Assembly: GCA_027625915.1 (NCBI GenBank)
Contig: JANTQA010000012.1
Span: forward strand, 8,206,501-8,270,500
Direction: 5' to 3'
Length of the DNA stretch: 64,000 nucleotides
Source: Anaeramoeba flamelloides
Lineage: Eukaryota > Metamonada > Anaeramoebidae
The position numbers and the translations under genes were made by a program. Below, in pieces: positions 22,246-34,344 of this stretch (the first letter of the stretch is position 1; the number at the start of each line of letters is the position of its first letter). The notes beneath the pieces are model-generated. The model saw only the letters and a program-made list of their open reading frames with translations, ran no database searches and was not told the DNA's origin.

Positions 22246-23370
22246 GGGAGAAGTATTTTCTAAAAATAAAATCTAATCTTGTAAAGATCTTGAAATTTTT
22301 TTTTTGTAATTTGTGTTTCGACTTATGAAATGGATGAGTTAACCCCATTTAAACAATTTAAAAATTTGGGTCTCTTTTTTAAAATACAAAAATTGTATGT
22401 TTCGAATATAAAAAGGAAAAAAGTAAATTATTATTTTGTTTAAGAATTAAGCTAATTCTTGAAAATGGTGAAACATGTTTTTCTTTTTTTATGTTGTAAA
22501 GTATTGGTTTGGATGGCAAATTTTTTATTTGGTTTCTTTTTCTTTGATTAATATTTCAATTCAAATCCCAGCCAATAAAACTAATTGAAGTATAGGTTAT
22601 TTAATAAATGAATATTTGGTAGAATCTAACTTCCACTTATCAATTAAATTGAGATCTATTATGCAAATTTTTTTTTTCTTGGAGGTTTTGAAAAAAAGTT
22701 GTTTTCTGATTTTCAAAAAAAATGAATAAAAAAAATGCAAAAAAAATTTTTTTAAACAAATTGTTTTGTTCTATTCACAATTATCATTATTACAATTCAA
22801 ATCATTTTTGGCAGATATAAAAAATGATTTTGAATTTTTAGGATAAAATTACAAGATACCCAAAGATCTTTAAAAAAAGTTTATTTTGAAAAATCGAATT
22901 TTCGATCAAAACTAAAACAAAATTTCTTTAAAAAATTTTAACAGGACTTTAAAACTTTAATTATTAGAACTACTCTTCTTAAAAAAATACAATTGTTTTT
23001 TAATCCGTTGAATATATCATTTTTTTGGTTAACCAAAAGTTTTATCCCAAAAAAGAAAAAAAATCTTTATATTAATATTACTGGTAACAAAGACTTTTTA
23101 TTGGATAATAATGATTAAAATGGAAATGCTAATAAACTATGTAAAATATTGTTATATAGTGAGAGAAATAAAATGAATTTTTGAGTTTTCTTTTCCCGAA
23201 AAAATGGAAAAAAAAAAATTGATCTCACTAAACAAAAATATTCTTTTATGGGTTTCTTATTTGCTCAGAATTTTTTGACACTTTGCATATACAAAATTTG
23301 TAAGTAGAGAACGTCATCAATAACAAATTTTAAAATTTTGCCTTGTTGTAGAAGAAGACTGATCTCTTAA
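22246..23370. repeat. Dispersed duplication, copy 1 (paired with 49780-51450)
   Basis: Collinear matches to 49780-51450 include ttgtaatttgtgt, gttaaccccat, attaaattgagatctatta, caacaaagactt-type motifs and ttgatctcacta. Similarity is moderate throughout. This copy lacks a segment of about 500 bp that interrupts the other near 50480-51010. Non-coding. Confidence 0.6.
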
Positions 23371-23887
23371 AAAAATTGTTTGAGTTAAACCTAAAACCAA
23401 TCAACTATTATATTGTGTATTTTTAAAACAAGGGTTTTAAATTACGTACCAATGTTGATCAATGATAGAGATTATATTTAATATCATAGTTTGTCTATAA
23501 TAACAGCATCTTATTGAAAGTCGAGATTTGTAATAAAATGGTATTATCTATTATTACAATTTTATATAATCTCACATTTGGACGAGATAATAATATGATT
23601 TGCTAAATTTTATTAAGAATTTTCAAAAAAAAATATTGCCATAACCTCTATTATTTTAGTTTTATTCTTTGGGTTTGGCAAAATGTTTAAAATAACTTTT
23701 CAAAATATAAAAATTTTTCAAGGTGATCCTTTGCAAAAAAAGCAAAAAACTGTTATTAAATAATATTGGTAATCAATTTTTGAGAGGCTTTTTGACATTG
23801 AGCAAAATACAATTTACCCCCAATTGAATTATATTTTAATTTTTGAAAATTTTATGATACTATTAATCCTTAATTTATCGAACAAAT

Positions 23888-24075
23888 GTAGTAGACTCCG
23901 CCAATAAGGAACAAATTTGTAATTAAAATTACAGCAGAAAAAAAAAAATCCTAATTAACATGAACTTTGGATTCTAGTAAAATAAAGTGCATAAAAAAAA
24001 TTCCAAAAAATAGGTACTAATTTGAGGTTTTCTTGTACCTTAAAGATCATTTAAAGTTTTTTCCAAAATTTTTGA
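23888..24075. repeat. Possible very old CAGTCAGT-family MITE
   Basis: Weak matches in order: aataaggaaca, taaaataaagtgc, ttgaggttttcttgtacctt and tttaaagttttttcc. The inverted symmetry is mostly lost. Confidence 0.3.
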
Positions 24076-25719
24076 AATTGCATTCGAATACTATAATTTC
24101 CCTCTTTTTAAATAAAAATTTTTTTATCGAATTCCCCAAAATTTTTTCGACAAATCCAAGATAAAAAAAACCCAAAGATCTTCTCATACCATACCAAAAT
24201 GAAAATCCTCGGAATTATTTAACTAGTCTTCCTTATTTGACTTGTAAGATACCATATATTATATTATTCAAGTAGAATATAAAAGTTAAATTGATAATTC
24301 AAGAATCACCAATTACTCAACCCATCCCACTAAGTGGTGTTCGAAAAATCAGCTTACAATTGTATCTTGAAAATTTCGAAAAATACAAGAAAAAGCAAAA
24401 TTTACTTTTAAAATCTAGAGTAAATTATAACCGATAAAAAAAAATCAAATTTTTAATTGAAAAGTATGATTGCATTTTAGAAAACTCTTTCAATAAAAAT
24501 CAAAAATTAATTGGCTTTTCACCAATTCCAATAATTTGGACTAATCATTAAAACATTTTCTTGGTAATACTAATAAATTCCAATAAATTTCAAAAAATTT
24601 TTAGTTCAATTTCCATCTGAACAAATCTATGAACTGTTTCTTATCAAAAATTCCCTGAGAAAGAGTATTTTGAATAACGCCTAAACTCACAGAGTTTCTT
24701 AACATTTGACTTCATAAAATACCATATTCAAAGTTTGATTATAAAAATTTCAAGTAGGAAAATCAAGTAAAAATCTCTAAAAATAAATTGCAATTTATCA
24801 GTATTCTTTTTGAAACACAAAAATCTTGGCTTTAGTGCTACGTAAGTTCAATGATCAAATATCCGAAGGTTCTTTTTTCGACTTGTATCTGATTTTTATT
24901 ACCAAACTTTGAAATCATCAAATTGAAAAAAGTTTTCTTCATTTCCCATTTTCTTTTCGCTCCTAGAGTTTTCCAAGAAAAAGATTGTAATTGATGATCT
25001 CTAATTGAAAAGAAAGTAAAACCAAGTAAACATTTTTCCATTTTATTAACCAATAACTTTAGGTTTAATTTTTGAAATAGAAACGATAACACTTATTACC
25101 CCCCTCTCTCTGAAATTCAATTTCCTTTTTTTTTTTTTCAAGATATGCCTCTACAAAAAAATTTAGTAACAAAAAGTTTTTTTAGGTATGTTTTTACAAA
25201 AAAAATGATACTATACAGTAAGATCCCACAGTGTTCTTTTCAAATGTTCTGAGATGTGACTGAAAAATCAGGAGTCGAAATAATTTGATTTACATACCAA
25301 AATTCAAAAACTCAAATTAAGCACAACAATGTTGTATTCTAAATTACTTCACACTTCGATTTTTTTTCTCAAGTCAGAGAATCAGGTAGACTTGCTTTTA
25401 TTTTTCAAATTTTAGTCAAAAAAAAACTTTATTCCCATTTTAAGTATTTCACTATACAAATAATAAAAGAACCCGCTGTGCGATTATATTTGTATTTTGG
25501 GAATATTGAGAAATTTCCCCTTTTCGAAAATTAAATAAGAACTAATATTTCATTCCAATCATTTTTTAATATATTTATTTTTTAGTTTTCTAAGAGTTAA
25601 AATAAAAAAAACAAGACCAAAACACTTAAGATCGATCGAAACAACTCTTCTTTGTAATACCTTAAACAAAAAAAAAAAAAAAAGCATTTTTGAAGACACA
25701 AGAATAACAACAACTAACC

Positions 25720-26766
25720 ATGGAAAATCAAACATCAACGATTGGACCATTCCAATATCCAAAGAACAACCTTTCTGATATCGAAACCAACTTTCACATT
25801 GGGGAGCTTTTCAAAAGCCTGTACCAGTTTTATGTCCCCCTCAATCTCGTAACATTCCAAAACAACAACGTCGTTGATCGGATGATCTGGGTATCCGAAA
25901 AAAGGCAGTACTGCAGCGCGTCTGATGTTGCCACGATCATCATCCATTCTTCCAATTACATCCCGAACAAGACCAAGTTCAAAAAAGAGAAGCTGCCACT
26001 TGGCGCGTTTATCTCCTTCCAATTCCAGCACGAAAGGCCATCAAAGTACGACATGAGACGGAAAAATGGCATCCGCTCAAGATACTCTTCAAAGGAAATT
26101 GGCTTTGTGGTTTCGATCAAGAAATTTCAATTCATTTTCAAAGAGAAAATAATCCCACACAGCTTTGTTTCTTTGGCCAGGGTTTCCAAAAAATCAAACA
26201 TCAGGAGGAAAAGGCCATACAACACGGTAAGCGGGACGCCCGTGGAAACAAGTAGCAAAAAGAATGCCCATAGCTACCAGAAGAAATACCAAAAAAAGGC
26301 ACCCTTTCCCCAACAAATGAATGTGAAAACCAAACAAAAAAGCGAAAACCGAAAAAAAAGTAATCCAAACAAAAGCCCGCCGAAACAACAAAGACAGCAG
26401 AGACAGAAAAAGCAGCAGACACACACAGACAAAATTGAAAACTTTGAAACACCAAAACCACAAGACAATCTGCACGAAGGCAATTTGAACTTCCAAATCT
26501 TACCAAAAGACTCGCCACAGCTTTTGCCAAGCACACGGCTCAACAAAACACAAACAAACACGGGCCTTTTGTTCAATAACGAACTTCGTTTTAATGATCC
26601 TGATTTACTTTTCCACCATGACTTCAATGTATACCAACAAAACACCTTTTGTAATTTTAATTTGAATCACAACCCTAACTTCGTTTGTGACGATAACTTT
26701 TCAGACTTGATATTTAACTACGACAATTTTTTTATTGAAAACCCAATAAACTTTGATAACTATTAA
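25720..26766 (+). CDS. Unrecognised protein with transcription-factor-like layout
   Basis: A single-exon 348-residue protein with a strong start context (ACCATGG) and codon use clearly GC-richer than its surroundings. Residues 20-165 look folded and beta-rich, with strands such as ATIIIHSS, GAFISFQFQH and IGFVVSIKKFQFIF, and end in a basic patch (KKSNIRRKRPY). Residues about 165-235 are Lys/Gln/Pro-rich and disordered, suited to nuclear import. The C-terminus (about 285-348) is rich in Asp/Asn and aromatic residues (for example DDNFSDLIFNYDNFF), like an acidic-aromatic activation domain. I do not recognise the N-terminal domain; a DNA-binding role is inference from layout only. The nearest neighbours are deserts on both sides. 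Confidence 0.85.
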   Translation: MENQTSTIGPFQYPKNNLSDIETNFHIGELFKSLYQFYVPLNLVTFQNNNVVDRMIWVSEKRQYCSASDVATIIIHSSNYIPNKTKFKKEKLPLGAFISFQFQHERPSKYDMRRKNGIRSRYSSKEIGFVVSIKKFQFIFKEKIIPHSFVSLARVSKKSNIRRKRPYNTVSGTPVETSSKKNAHSYQKKYQKKAPFPQQMNVKTKQKSENRKKSNPNKSPPKQQRQQRQKKQQTHTDKIENFETPKPQDNLHEGNLNFQILPKDSPQLLPSTRLNKTQTNTGLLFNNELRFNDPDLLFHHDFNVYQQNTFCNFNLNHNPNFVCDDNFSDLIFNYDNFFIENPINFDNY

Positions 26767-28186
26767 ATCTTGTGTACCAAAAATTTACTTTGTTATCATA
26801 TCTTTTTTTCAAAAAAAAAAAAATTTCTTTTATTTTTTTTTTTTTTAATCCCCTCATAATTTCCCTAAATCTCATTTAAGATGACTTAAATTGGATTAAA
26901 CGATCTTAAATGACACGATATATTGCTTTTTTTTTTTTTACTTTTAAACACCTTTTTCTTTATTTTGTGAATAAGGAATTAAAAGTTTTGTTAAATTTTT
27001 TCCAGAATTAAATACCTATTTTTTAATTTTCCACTCTTTTTGAAATCATTTTCTTTTGTCGGTTGACCCCTTTTTCCAAAAGGAAATAACCTTATTGGTT
27101 GAAAGGTGTTAAAATCGAGACAAAATAAAACGGGTGAATTTTCTTTTTACTTTTTCCATTTTTTTTTTTGAATTGTTTTATTTTTTAAAAATTAAAAATT
27201 TTGGATTTTTTCCATCAACTCATGAACAAATACTGCACTTCAAATGCTAAAATTCAGAATGCATTGTAATTTTCTTTCACCGGAAATTAAAATAACCTTT
27301 TCTTTTTGGATTCTATAATCAAAAATTAGAAATTGATTTAACAAAAAGTCGAAAAAATTTAAATACCTTTCAAATCAATTAAAATGTAAAAATTCATATT
27401 TAGTTGGATTGTATGTAATGATCATAAAGACACACAGAAATTTTCCAAAATTCTAATCTCTCTTTATTGGCATATTTAAAAAAGATGATCTGGTTGTATC
27501 CTCTTTAAATGAGAAAACTCTCTTGCTTTTTTTGAAAGTGTCTCCTTATTGTTTTTAATTAATGCAAAAATTCTGTAAGAAAAGAATGAACAACTTTTGT
27601 AATCAAAAAAAAAAAATAGTTCGGTAAGAGGGAAGTCCAAAAATGGCATTGAATAGAAAAGACAATAATCAAATGAATGGATTTTTACATTCAAATTTTC
27701 CAATAGTTCCACACCTTTGTCTTTTATATATAAAGGTTTTTTGTTTGCACTGTTTCTAATTGAATTTTTTTTCGAAAATTATGATATATCAAACTAAGAA
27801 TAAATTCATTGACAAATTTACAAACCGACTTTTTAAAAATTGAAATAGACACACATCGGATCAAGAAATCTCAAAAAAACAGAATGGTATAGGAAAGGAT
27901 AAAATTCATTTATCTCTTCAGATCAATTCAAATGCTATTATTCACATGGTTTAAGATTTGTTCCAAATATATAGTGGAAAAAAGTTTACAATTGGATATT
28001 ATCTGTATCAAAATTAATTCTATTCTGAGACACACTATTGTTTCATTTGAGAAAATTATTTTAGAGAGGGACATTTTTTAAAAAAATTAAAAACTTTTAT
28101 TTTAATTGAAATTTTTTTTTATTGTTAGTATTTTGACTTTCTATTAAGCAAGTATGAACCCCATATAAACAATTTATTTTTATAGT

Positions 28187-28357
28187 CTGCTGTTATTTCA
28201 ATATTAAATGGGAATAATTTTTACAGCATTTTCAATTTTCTTTCTGAAAATGAGCAAAAAATTGCAACCTACTTTGTTTGGGAACTCTTTTTATAGAAGA
28301 AAAATATGGAAAAGGGTAGTGAAATTTTTTCCCATTTAAAAATGAAAAACCCAGATA
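28187..28357. repeat. 165-bp MITE family, copy
   Basis: Left end ctgctgttatttcaatatta and right end ttcccatttaaaaatg mirror each other imperfectly. The interior gagcaaaaaattgcaaccta is shared with 15601-15625. It overlaps the 136-codon minus frame there, which is therefore repeat-derived. Confidence 0.6.
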
Positions 28358-30624
28358 TGTATAACCCAAATTTCCAATATAAAATTTAAAAAAGATAATC
28401 AATTCGTTATAAAAACAATTAAGGTAATTCTTGAAAAAGGTTAAATCATAATTTGTGTTGTATGTTGGAAAGTATTGATTTAGAAAAAAAATTGTTGGGG
28501 TTGTATTTAAAATTATTGTACAAGTGTAAAAAAAAGTTCGTTTATTTTGCCAAGTTTTTTGATAACAAATATCTATTTTTTCCAGAAGTAAGATCCTCCC
28601 CAAGTAGGTGAAAACACATAGAAATGGTGATAGTATACGCAATATTTAAATTGTCGACCAATTCCATTTAATAAATATTTAGTAATGTTTGTTGGTTGTT
28701 TTTATTTCGTTTTTTTTTTTTTGATTTGAGAAAAGTTATTTTCAATTTTCTTATTTCTGATTTGACCCTCTTTCTTTTTAAAGGACAATCATAGTTATCG
28801 GACTAAATACAACAGCATATTGATAAATCACCATCTTCCTTTTGTTGATGTAATCAAAATAATCACACCCTCTGACAAAAAAAAAAATTGCATAATTGAA
28901 AAAAATTGAAAAAGTAAAAATAAGTTCTCATTTTCTAATATTTATTTAAGAATCTTTTTTGTTATTCGTTTGAAAAACAAAAACCAAGTTGAAAAATTAA
29001 ATTGATTATTATAATCAAAATATAATTCATAAAATCTCAAAAAAATAAATTAAGGATGCTCAATTCTCAAAAATTGAGACTTAATTGTAAAAATTTCAAT
29101 AAGTTCAACTTTTAAAACATAACTTTGAAACAAAATAACAGTTAATTTCAAAATAAAAAGATCCAAAATTTTTATTTTGTTATGTACTAAAAAATTAATC
29201 CCCAAGAATTAAAATAAATTATCAAAGTTCCCAATTCTCAAAGCCAAATTCATAATTTAAGCTTGTTTTGAGATTATTAAAAATTAGAAAAGTTTATTGA
29301 TTTCTAAATTTGTGTTTTAGAAAATATGAATGAAAATTAAGTTCTATTTATATAGAAACAAATAATAAGTTTCAAAAAATTCTATATTAATACTCAATAA
29401 TTCAGAATCACAAAAAATAATTTGTGTAAAAAAAAATACAAAAAATGGGTTATAATTTGAGTTTTTTTTTTTGAGCCTTCAACTTTGTTTAAAATTTTAC
29501 TTTTAAAGTAGAAGAGAATCTCATAAAAGTACATTATTTAAATTTTTTGATTCTATGCTATTCCCACCCATGTGGAATTATCTTGTAGATCCTCACGCTA
29601 TATATTAATCCACTTTGAGTTATTTAAGTTTCATATATCTTCATTGATCAGTGAAGAATAAGTAAAAAAATAAATTGAAAAAAATTCCTTTTCACTACCA
29701 TTTTACAATTAAAACCGAGAGTTAATTTTTTTACATAATGGTATAATAAAAAACAAATTGAAAATTAATATATAATTTTTTCAACTTGTATGATAAATCG
29801 AAAAAAACTTGAACAGTATTACTTTTTTTTTTTTTTTTTTTTTTGAAATGGAACTACCCCCCCTTTCAAAACAGTTGTATCGTCTGGAATATATTGAAGA
29901 CAACCAAAATTTCCAAAGTTTTTTCTCATTTTATCAAAATAAAATTACATTAGACACCTGTGTAAGAAAATTTTTCGAATGTGAAAATAAATCAAAATTT
30001 TATGTAAAGCCTAGATTTTGGAAATTTTCTTTGAATTTATTGGTAATAAAATTTCAATTCTAAAAAGATACAAATAAAATATATCGAGTATAGAAGATTT
30101 AATAACTGTTAATTTGATAGAAGTTTAATAAAAGATTAAATGATTTTTTTTTCTAACAGGTAAAAATTTGTTATTCTTTCATGTTTGAAAAAAAGTTATT
30201 TTCTTGTTTTCAAAAGAAATAAAAACATGGATTATTCAATACAAAGTACAATTATAAACACCACCATTAATTGATTAATACCACCATATAAACTCCACTG
30301 TGATAATTTATCAGACATATAAATTGGGTTTCAATTAAGAAATTTGTGTTTTATGAAATATAAAACACAATTTCTCTAATTTCATTACTGATTTTATTCT
30401 TAATAAGAAACAGTGATAAAAATTAATTTTTTTCAAGAAAATAAATCAATTAAAACACATAACTTGAAATTCTTTTTCATTCATTGTTTTTTAATTGTTT
30501 TAACCCGATATTTTTCAAATTTTGGAAATTGAAGATCCCGATTAAAGCAAGTATTTTTTATAAATTTATTTCTCAAGATCCAAAATCCAAAATCCTAAAT
30601 CCAAAAAAAATTGTAATATAAATA

Positions 30625-30823
30625 TACTGTCAGTTCCATTTTTAAGACACTAACTTTCAAGGAAATTTAAGGCATAAAAAAATTCTCGAAATAAGGAACA
30701 AAATTCAAATTCGAATGAAATAATTCGTAAAAAAAAATTCCAAAGTGTGTGCCTTAATTTGTGATTTTTATTGATATTTAAATTTCATTGAACTTTTGTG
30801 CATACAAAAATGGAACTGACTAT
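30625..30823. repeat. CAGTCAGT-family MITE
   Basis: Ends tactgtcagttccattttta and aaaaatggaactgactata flank about 199 bp, with aaggcataaaaaaattc and gtgccttaatttgtg in the arms. TA lies at both ends. Confidence 0.8.
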
Positions 30824-32900
30824 ATATTTATATTATTAATTTTACATTTAGCTAGAAACTTTTAGAATCTTTTTATAATTTAGAATACAGTATACCATCT
30901 AAAAATATGAAACAAATTTATGTGTTTTACAAACTTTCATGGTAGGTTTGCAAGGACTGTCTAGTGAAATAATTTCATTCACATAAATATTAATTAATTC
31001 GAAAAATAAAGTATAAAAAATTATTTTAAATAAAATTATTAAAAAGTTTTAAAATATTATCAAGGGGAAGGTGTTTTTTATATTCGAAAATTGCATTATC
31101 ACCCATTTTAGAAGGTATAATTAACATTTTTCTATAATAATAATTATAACATTAACAATTTAGTTGTCAAACATTTTCAGGTTTTTTAATTTTAATAATA
31201 TAAGGAAAAAAAAATCAAATCAATCAAAAATTAAATTTCACAGAATAAATTAGATTCAATTTAGAATAAAATATATAAAACTTAAAAGAAAAACCCGAAT
31301 ATTTAACAAAGATTGACTCTTTGAGTATTTTTGAGGATAAAATTCCACATATTGTTTTAATTTTAAAAAAAAAAATGTAAAAGAAACCGATAAAAATCTA
31401 AGCCATTATTTTACCACAAATCTCATAACAATAATTTGGAATTAGATTAGTTAAATATTTTATATTACATCAATTAACAGATTGACTAGAAAAGTTATAC
31501 TTTGATGAAATATAATCTTTAAATTATTTAAATTCTATATTAATCCATATAAAAATGAAATGCACACATGAATAGAAACATAGCAAGCCATCTTTTCAAA
31601 ACAAAATTTAAAATTCTAAAAACTGATAATCTTAGTAAAATATAAGAAAATTTAAATTCCAAAAAATAAAAAAATTAAAAAAAAATAACCCATCTCTTCC
31701 TTATTTAGAACAATTATTAAAATTTATTCAACTAATAAATAATAAAAGAAAACTAGAATTCAAACATTTAATTAAACTAAAAAATTAATCCTTATTTTGA
31801 ATGAGTTTTTGGATACTAATAGTTATAAATTGAATTAGCTTTATCACTTTTGAAGTATAGACAATAATCTTTTATTTAATTATTCTTTCAGATTACGTGT
31901 ATGTACGTGTCATAGGGTTTTTTTTATAAACTTAAAAATTAAATAAAGCCCAACGTTGTTTTTTTATTTTGAGAAATTTAATATAAATTTATACAATTGT
32001 GATTTTATTTCTGAAATTAAAAAAAAAAGTCCTTTACTTTTCTTGAATTTAAAAGAATATGGTAAAATCGTTGTTGTTATTCAACCCTTTCATATTATAG
32101 TATATCTTGGCATCTGGTGGCTCTCTACAGTACTGTTATTTTCGAATTAATAAATGAATATTTTTATTTCTATTTCCAAAACTAATATTAATTATTACTG
32201 TTACATTCAAATTAGCAAAGTAAAATTTTTGTCTGATAGTTAACTTATGAAGTTTAATTTATTGTCTAAAAATATCATTTTTAACACATATTGTAAAGAT
32301 CTATTTATTTTCTTCAACTTATAAACAGAGAAATATTTTGGAATGTGAAGTAAAAATTTTCATTTTATAATTAGAAAATAAGAATATATCACCACATAGT
32401 GCTACACCCTTTAAAAACATTTCACATTATTTAAAAATAAAAAGTATCTATTTACAAAACAAAAATATTTTTGTTATTTTTCACGTTGAGAATCAAAATA
32501 AATCTAAACATCATCATTATAATAACCATAGAATAGTCACAACACGATCATGAAAAAATTTATTTTTAAAAAAATTAAATATTTGCTAATTTTACCCTTT
32601 TTAATAAATTCAATTAGAATAAACAATATTGGTTAATAAATGATCTTTGATCAAAAATATTTTCCAAGATATTTTACAATTTAAATTAGATAATCCAATT
32701 TTCCAGTAATATTTTTTTTCAATTTGATAGTAAAAAATTTGAAAACTTTTTTCTTCACAGATAAGAAGTCATTTTATTATATTTTAAATAGTATTTTAAA
32801 TCTTATGAATATTTTTCAAATAGGAAATTAATTATTTGGATAATTAATAAATTCTTTGTTCTTTTAAATTGGAAAAAATATTTTTTTGTTGATTTTCCGT

Positions 32901-32975
32901 TAGGTTTTCCAGAATTTAAAAGAATAGAATAAAATCATTGATTTTACTCGATTCTTTTGAATTCTGGAAAACCTA
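32901..32975. repeat. 75-bp palindromic element, copy 2
   Basis: taggttttccagaatttaaa and the mirrored attctggaaaaccta enclose a loop with attgattttactcg. The arms pair over about 24 bp. It matches 19882-19955 in arms and loop. Confidence 0.8.
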
Positions 32976-34344
32976 GGACACTTTCATTATTTATCATCAG
33001 TTATTTTTTTTCTCTGTTTGAGTTTTTGTAAATGATCAGAGTATTTTCAAAACTCTTAGTTATCATCTATTCAAAAAAATATCCTAAAGTGGAGTTCAAA
33101 GAAAATTCATTGTCAGGTCCATTTAAAATTTTTTACCCCAAAATAGACCTTTTTTTCTCGACTAGAGACTTTTAAAAATCGTGGTACTATTAACAACTAT
33201 AAATACAACAGCCCAAAGATTTTTACGAACTGGGGTGTTGATTTGGTTTTGAAAAAACCCGATTAACAAGAATGAAATAATAATAAAAGTAATAGTTTTG
33301 TACAACTTGGACTTTACAATTTTATTTTTTCATCTAGTGAAATATAGATTAAATTGTATCTAAATTAATTTTGTACTCTAAATTGAAGAAATGTAAGTAT
33401 ATTGAAATTCACAATAAGTAATGAAGGTTATTTTTTCTGAAAGTTTTACTTTTAAAAGGAAAATTTAGAAATAAATGATAAATATAAAAATTTTCTACAA
33501 AAAAAAAAAAGAAATTTAATTTTTAAGAAAAATATTATGGCTAAACAAAACCAATCAATCCATTTCAAAAAAAATTGAATATATATATATATATAAATTT
33601 TTAATAAATCATATTAGTATTTGTTTTTAAGTAATTCGAATTTAGAGTTATCTAAACTACTATTTTACAGGTATAGAGTGCATGTTTTAAAATTAAGGCA
33701 TGTTTCTATCTTCATCTTTTTTCTAGAAAACAATCAATATAGTATTCAATAATATACCCAAGAACAAATCAATTTTGAAGATTATATTTATTGATTCTTT
33801 GTAAATATTTTAAAATATATATTGAATTTGTTAAAAATTTAACATAATTTTCATTTTTCAAGAAACCTATTTATTTGTTTTTATGAGGGACAATATTTAT
33901 ATTCAAAATTAATTTCTTGTTTTTTTAGAAAATTTTTATATTTGATCATTTATTTCTAAATTTTCCTTTTTAAAAGCAAAACTTCCAGAAACTAAAACCC
34001 TCTTTTCTTATAGTTTTCTGTTTTAGTTTCTTTGATATTTTAAGGTGAAAGGTCTTCTTAAAAAAAAAAAAACAATTTTTCAATTTAAACCAGGCTACAA
34101 TCAGAGTTAACACAGCCACTTCTCACAAGAGTAATATTAAATTCAGATTTATTATTTTCGACACTATTTATCATAACTCCAAACAATAAATTTATAGTTC
34201 CATATTCTCTTATATTTAGGAAAGGGAGTAATTGAAAGATCCAAAATCAAAATATAAGCACATTCATTTTTTCAACCTTTTTCCCAATTCAGAAAAAATA
34301 TTGTTAGAGTTTTTTTAGAAAATTAAAAACCTACAAAAGTCTTT

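Larger units (their letters stand above)
14700..25719. other. Gene desert, 11 kb
   Basis: No supported gene. It contains the repeats listed at 15547, 17220, 17628, 18240, 19882, 21688, 22246 and 23888. The stretch 16085-17215 is less AT-rich and has no visible repeat copy, so it could hide small exons or a non-coding RNA, but I could not assemble a convincing reading frame. An 84-codon frame at 24838-25092 (minus) was considered and not accepted. Confidence 0.6.
26767..34344. other. Gene desert, 7.6 kb
   Basis: No supported gene. The sequence just after the 25720 gene is dense in A and T runs. MITEs lie at 28187-28357 and 30625-30823 and a palindrome at 32901-32975. Frames at 27476-27712, 28232-28642 (minus) and 29809-30063, 31956-32150 (plus) show no conserved content. 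Confidence 0.7.

Noticed and set aside
24200-24250. Signal-peptide-like start (MKILGII) followed by a gtaaga donor
   Set aside because: Interrupted by two in-frame stops within 15 codons; too short to tell a relic from chance.
24838-25092. 84-codon minus-strand frame before the gene at 25720
   Set aside because: Less AT-rich than the average desert, but no motif, no clear conserved pattern and no family I recognise; kept only as a note.
28232-28642. 136-codon minus-strand frame
   Set aside because: Its C-terminal part is the arm of a 165-bp-family MITE, and the protein is low-complexity Phe/Tyr/Asn as expected from AT-rich DNA.
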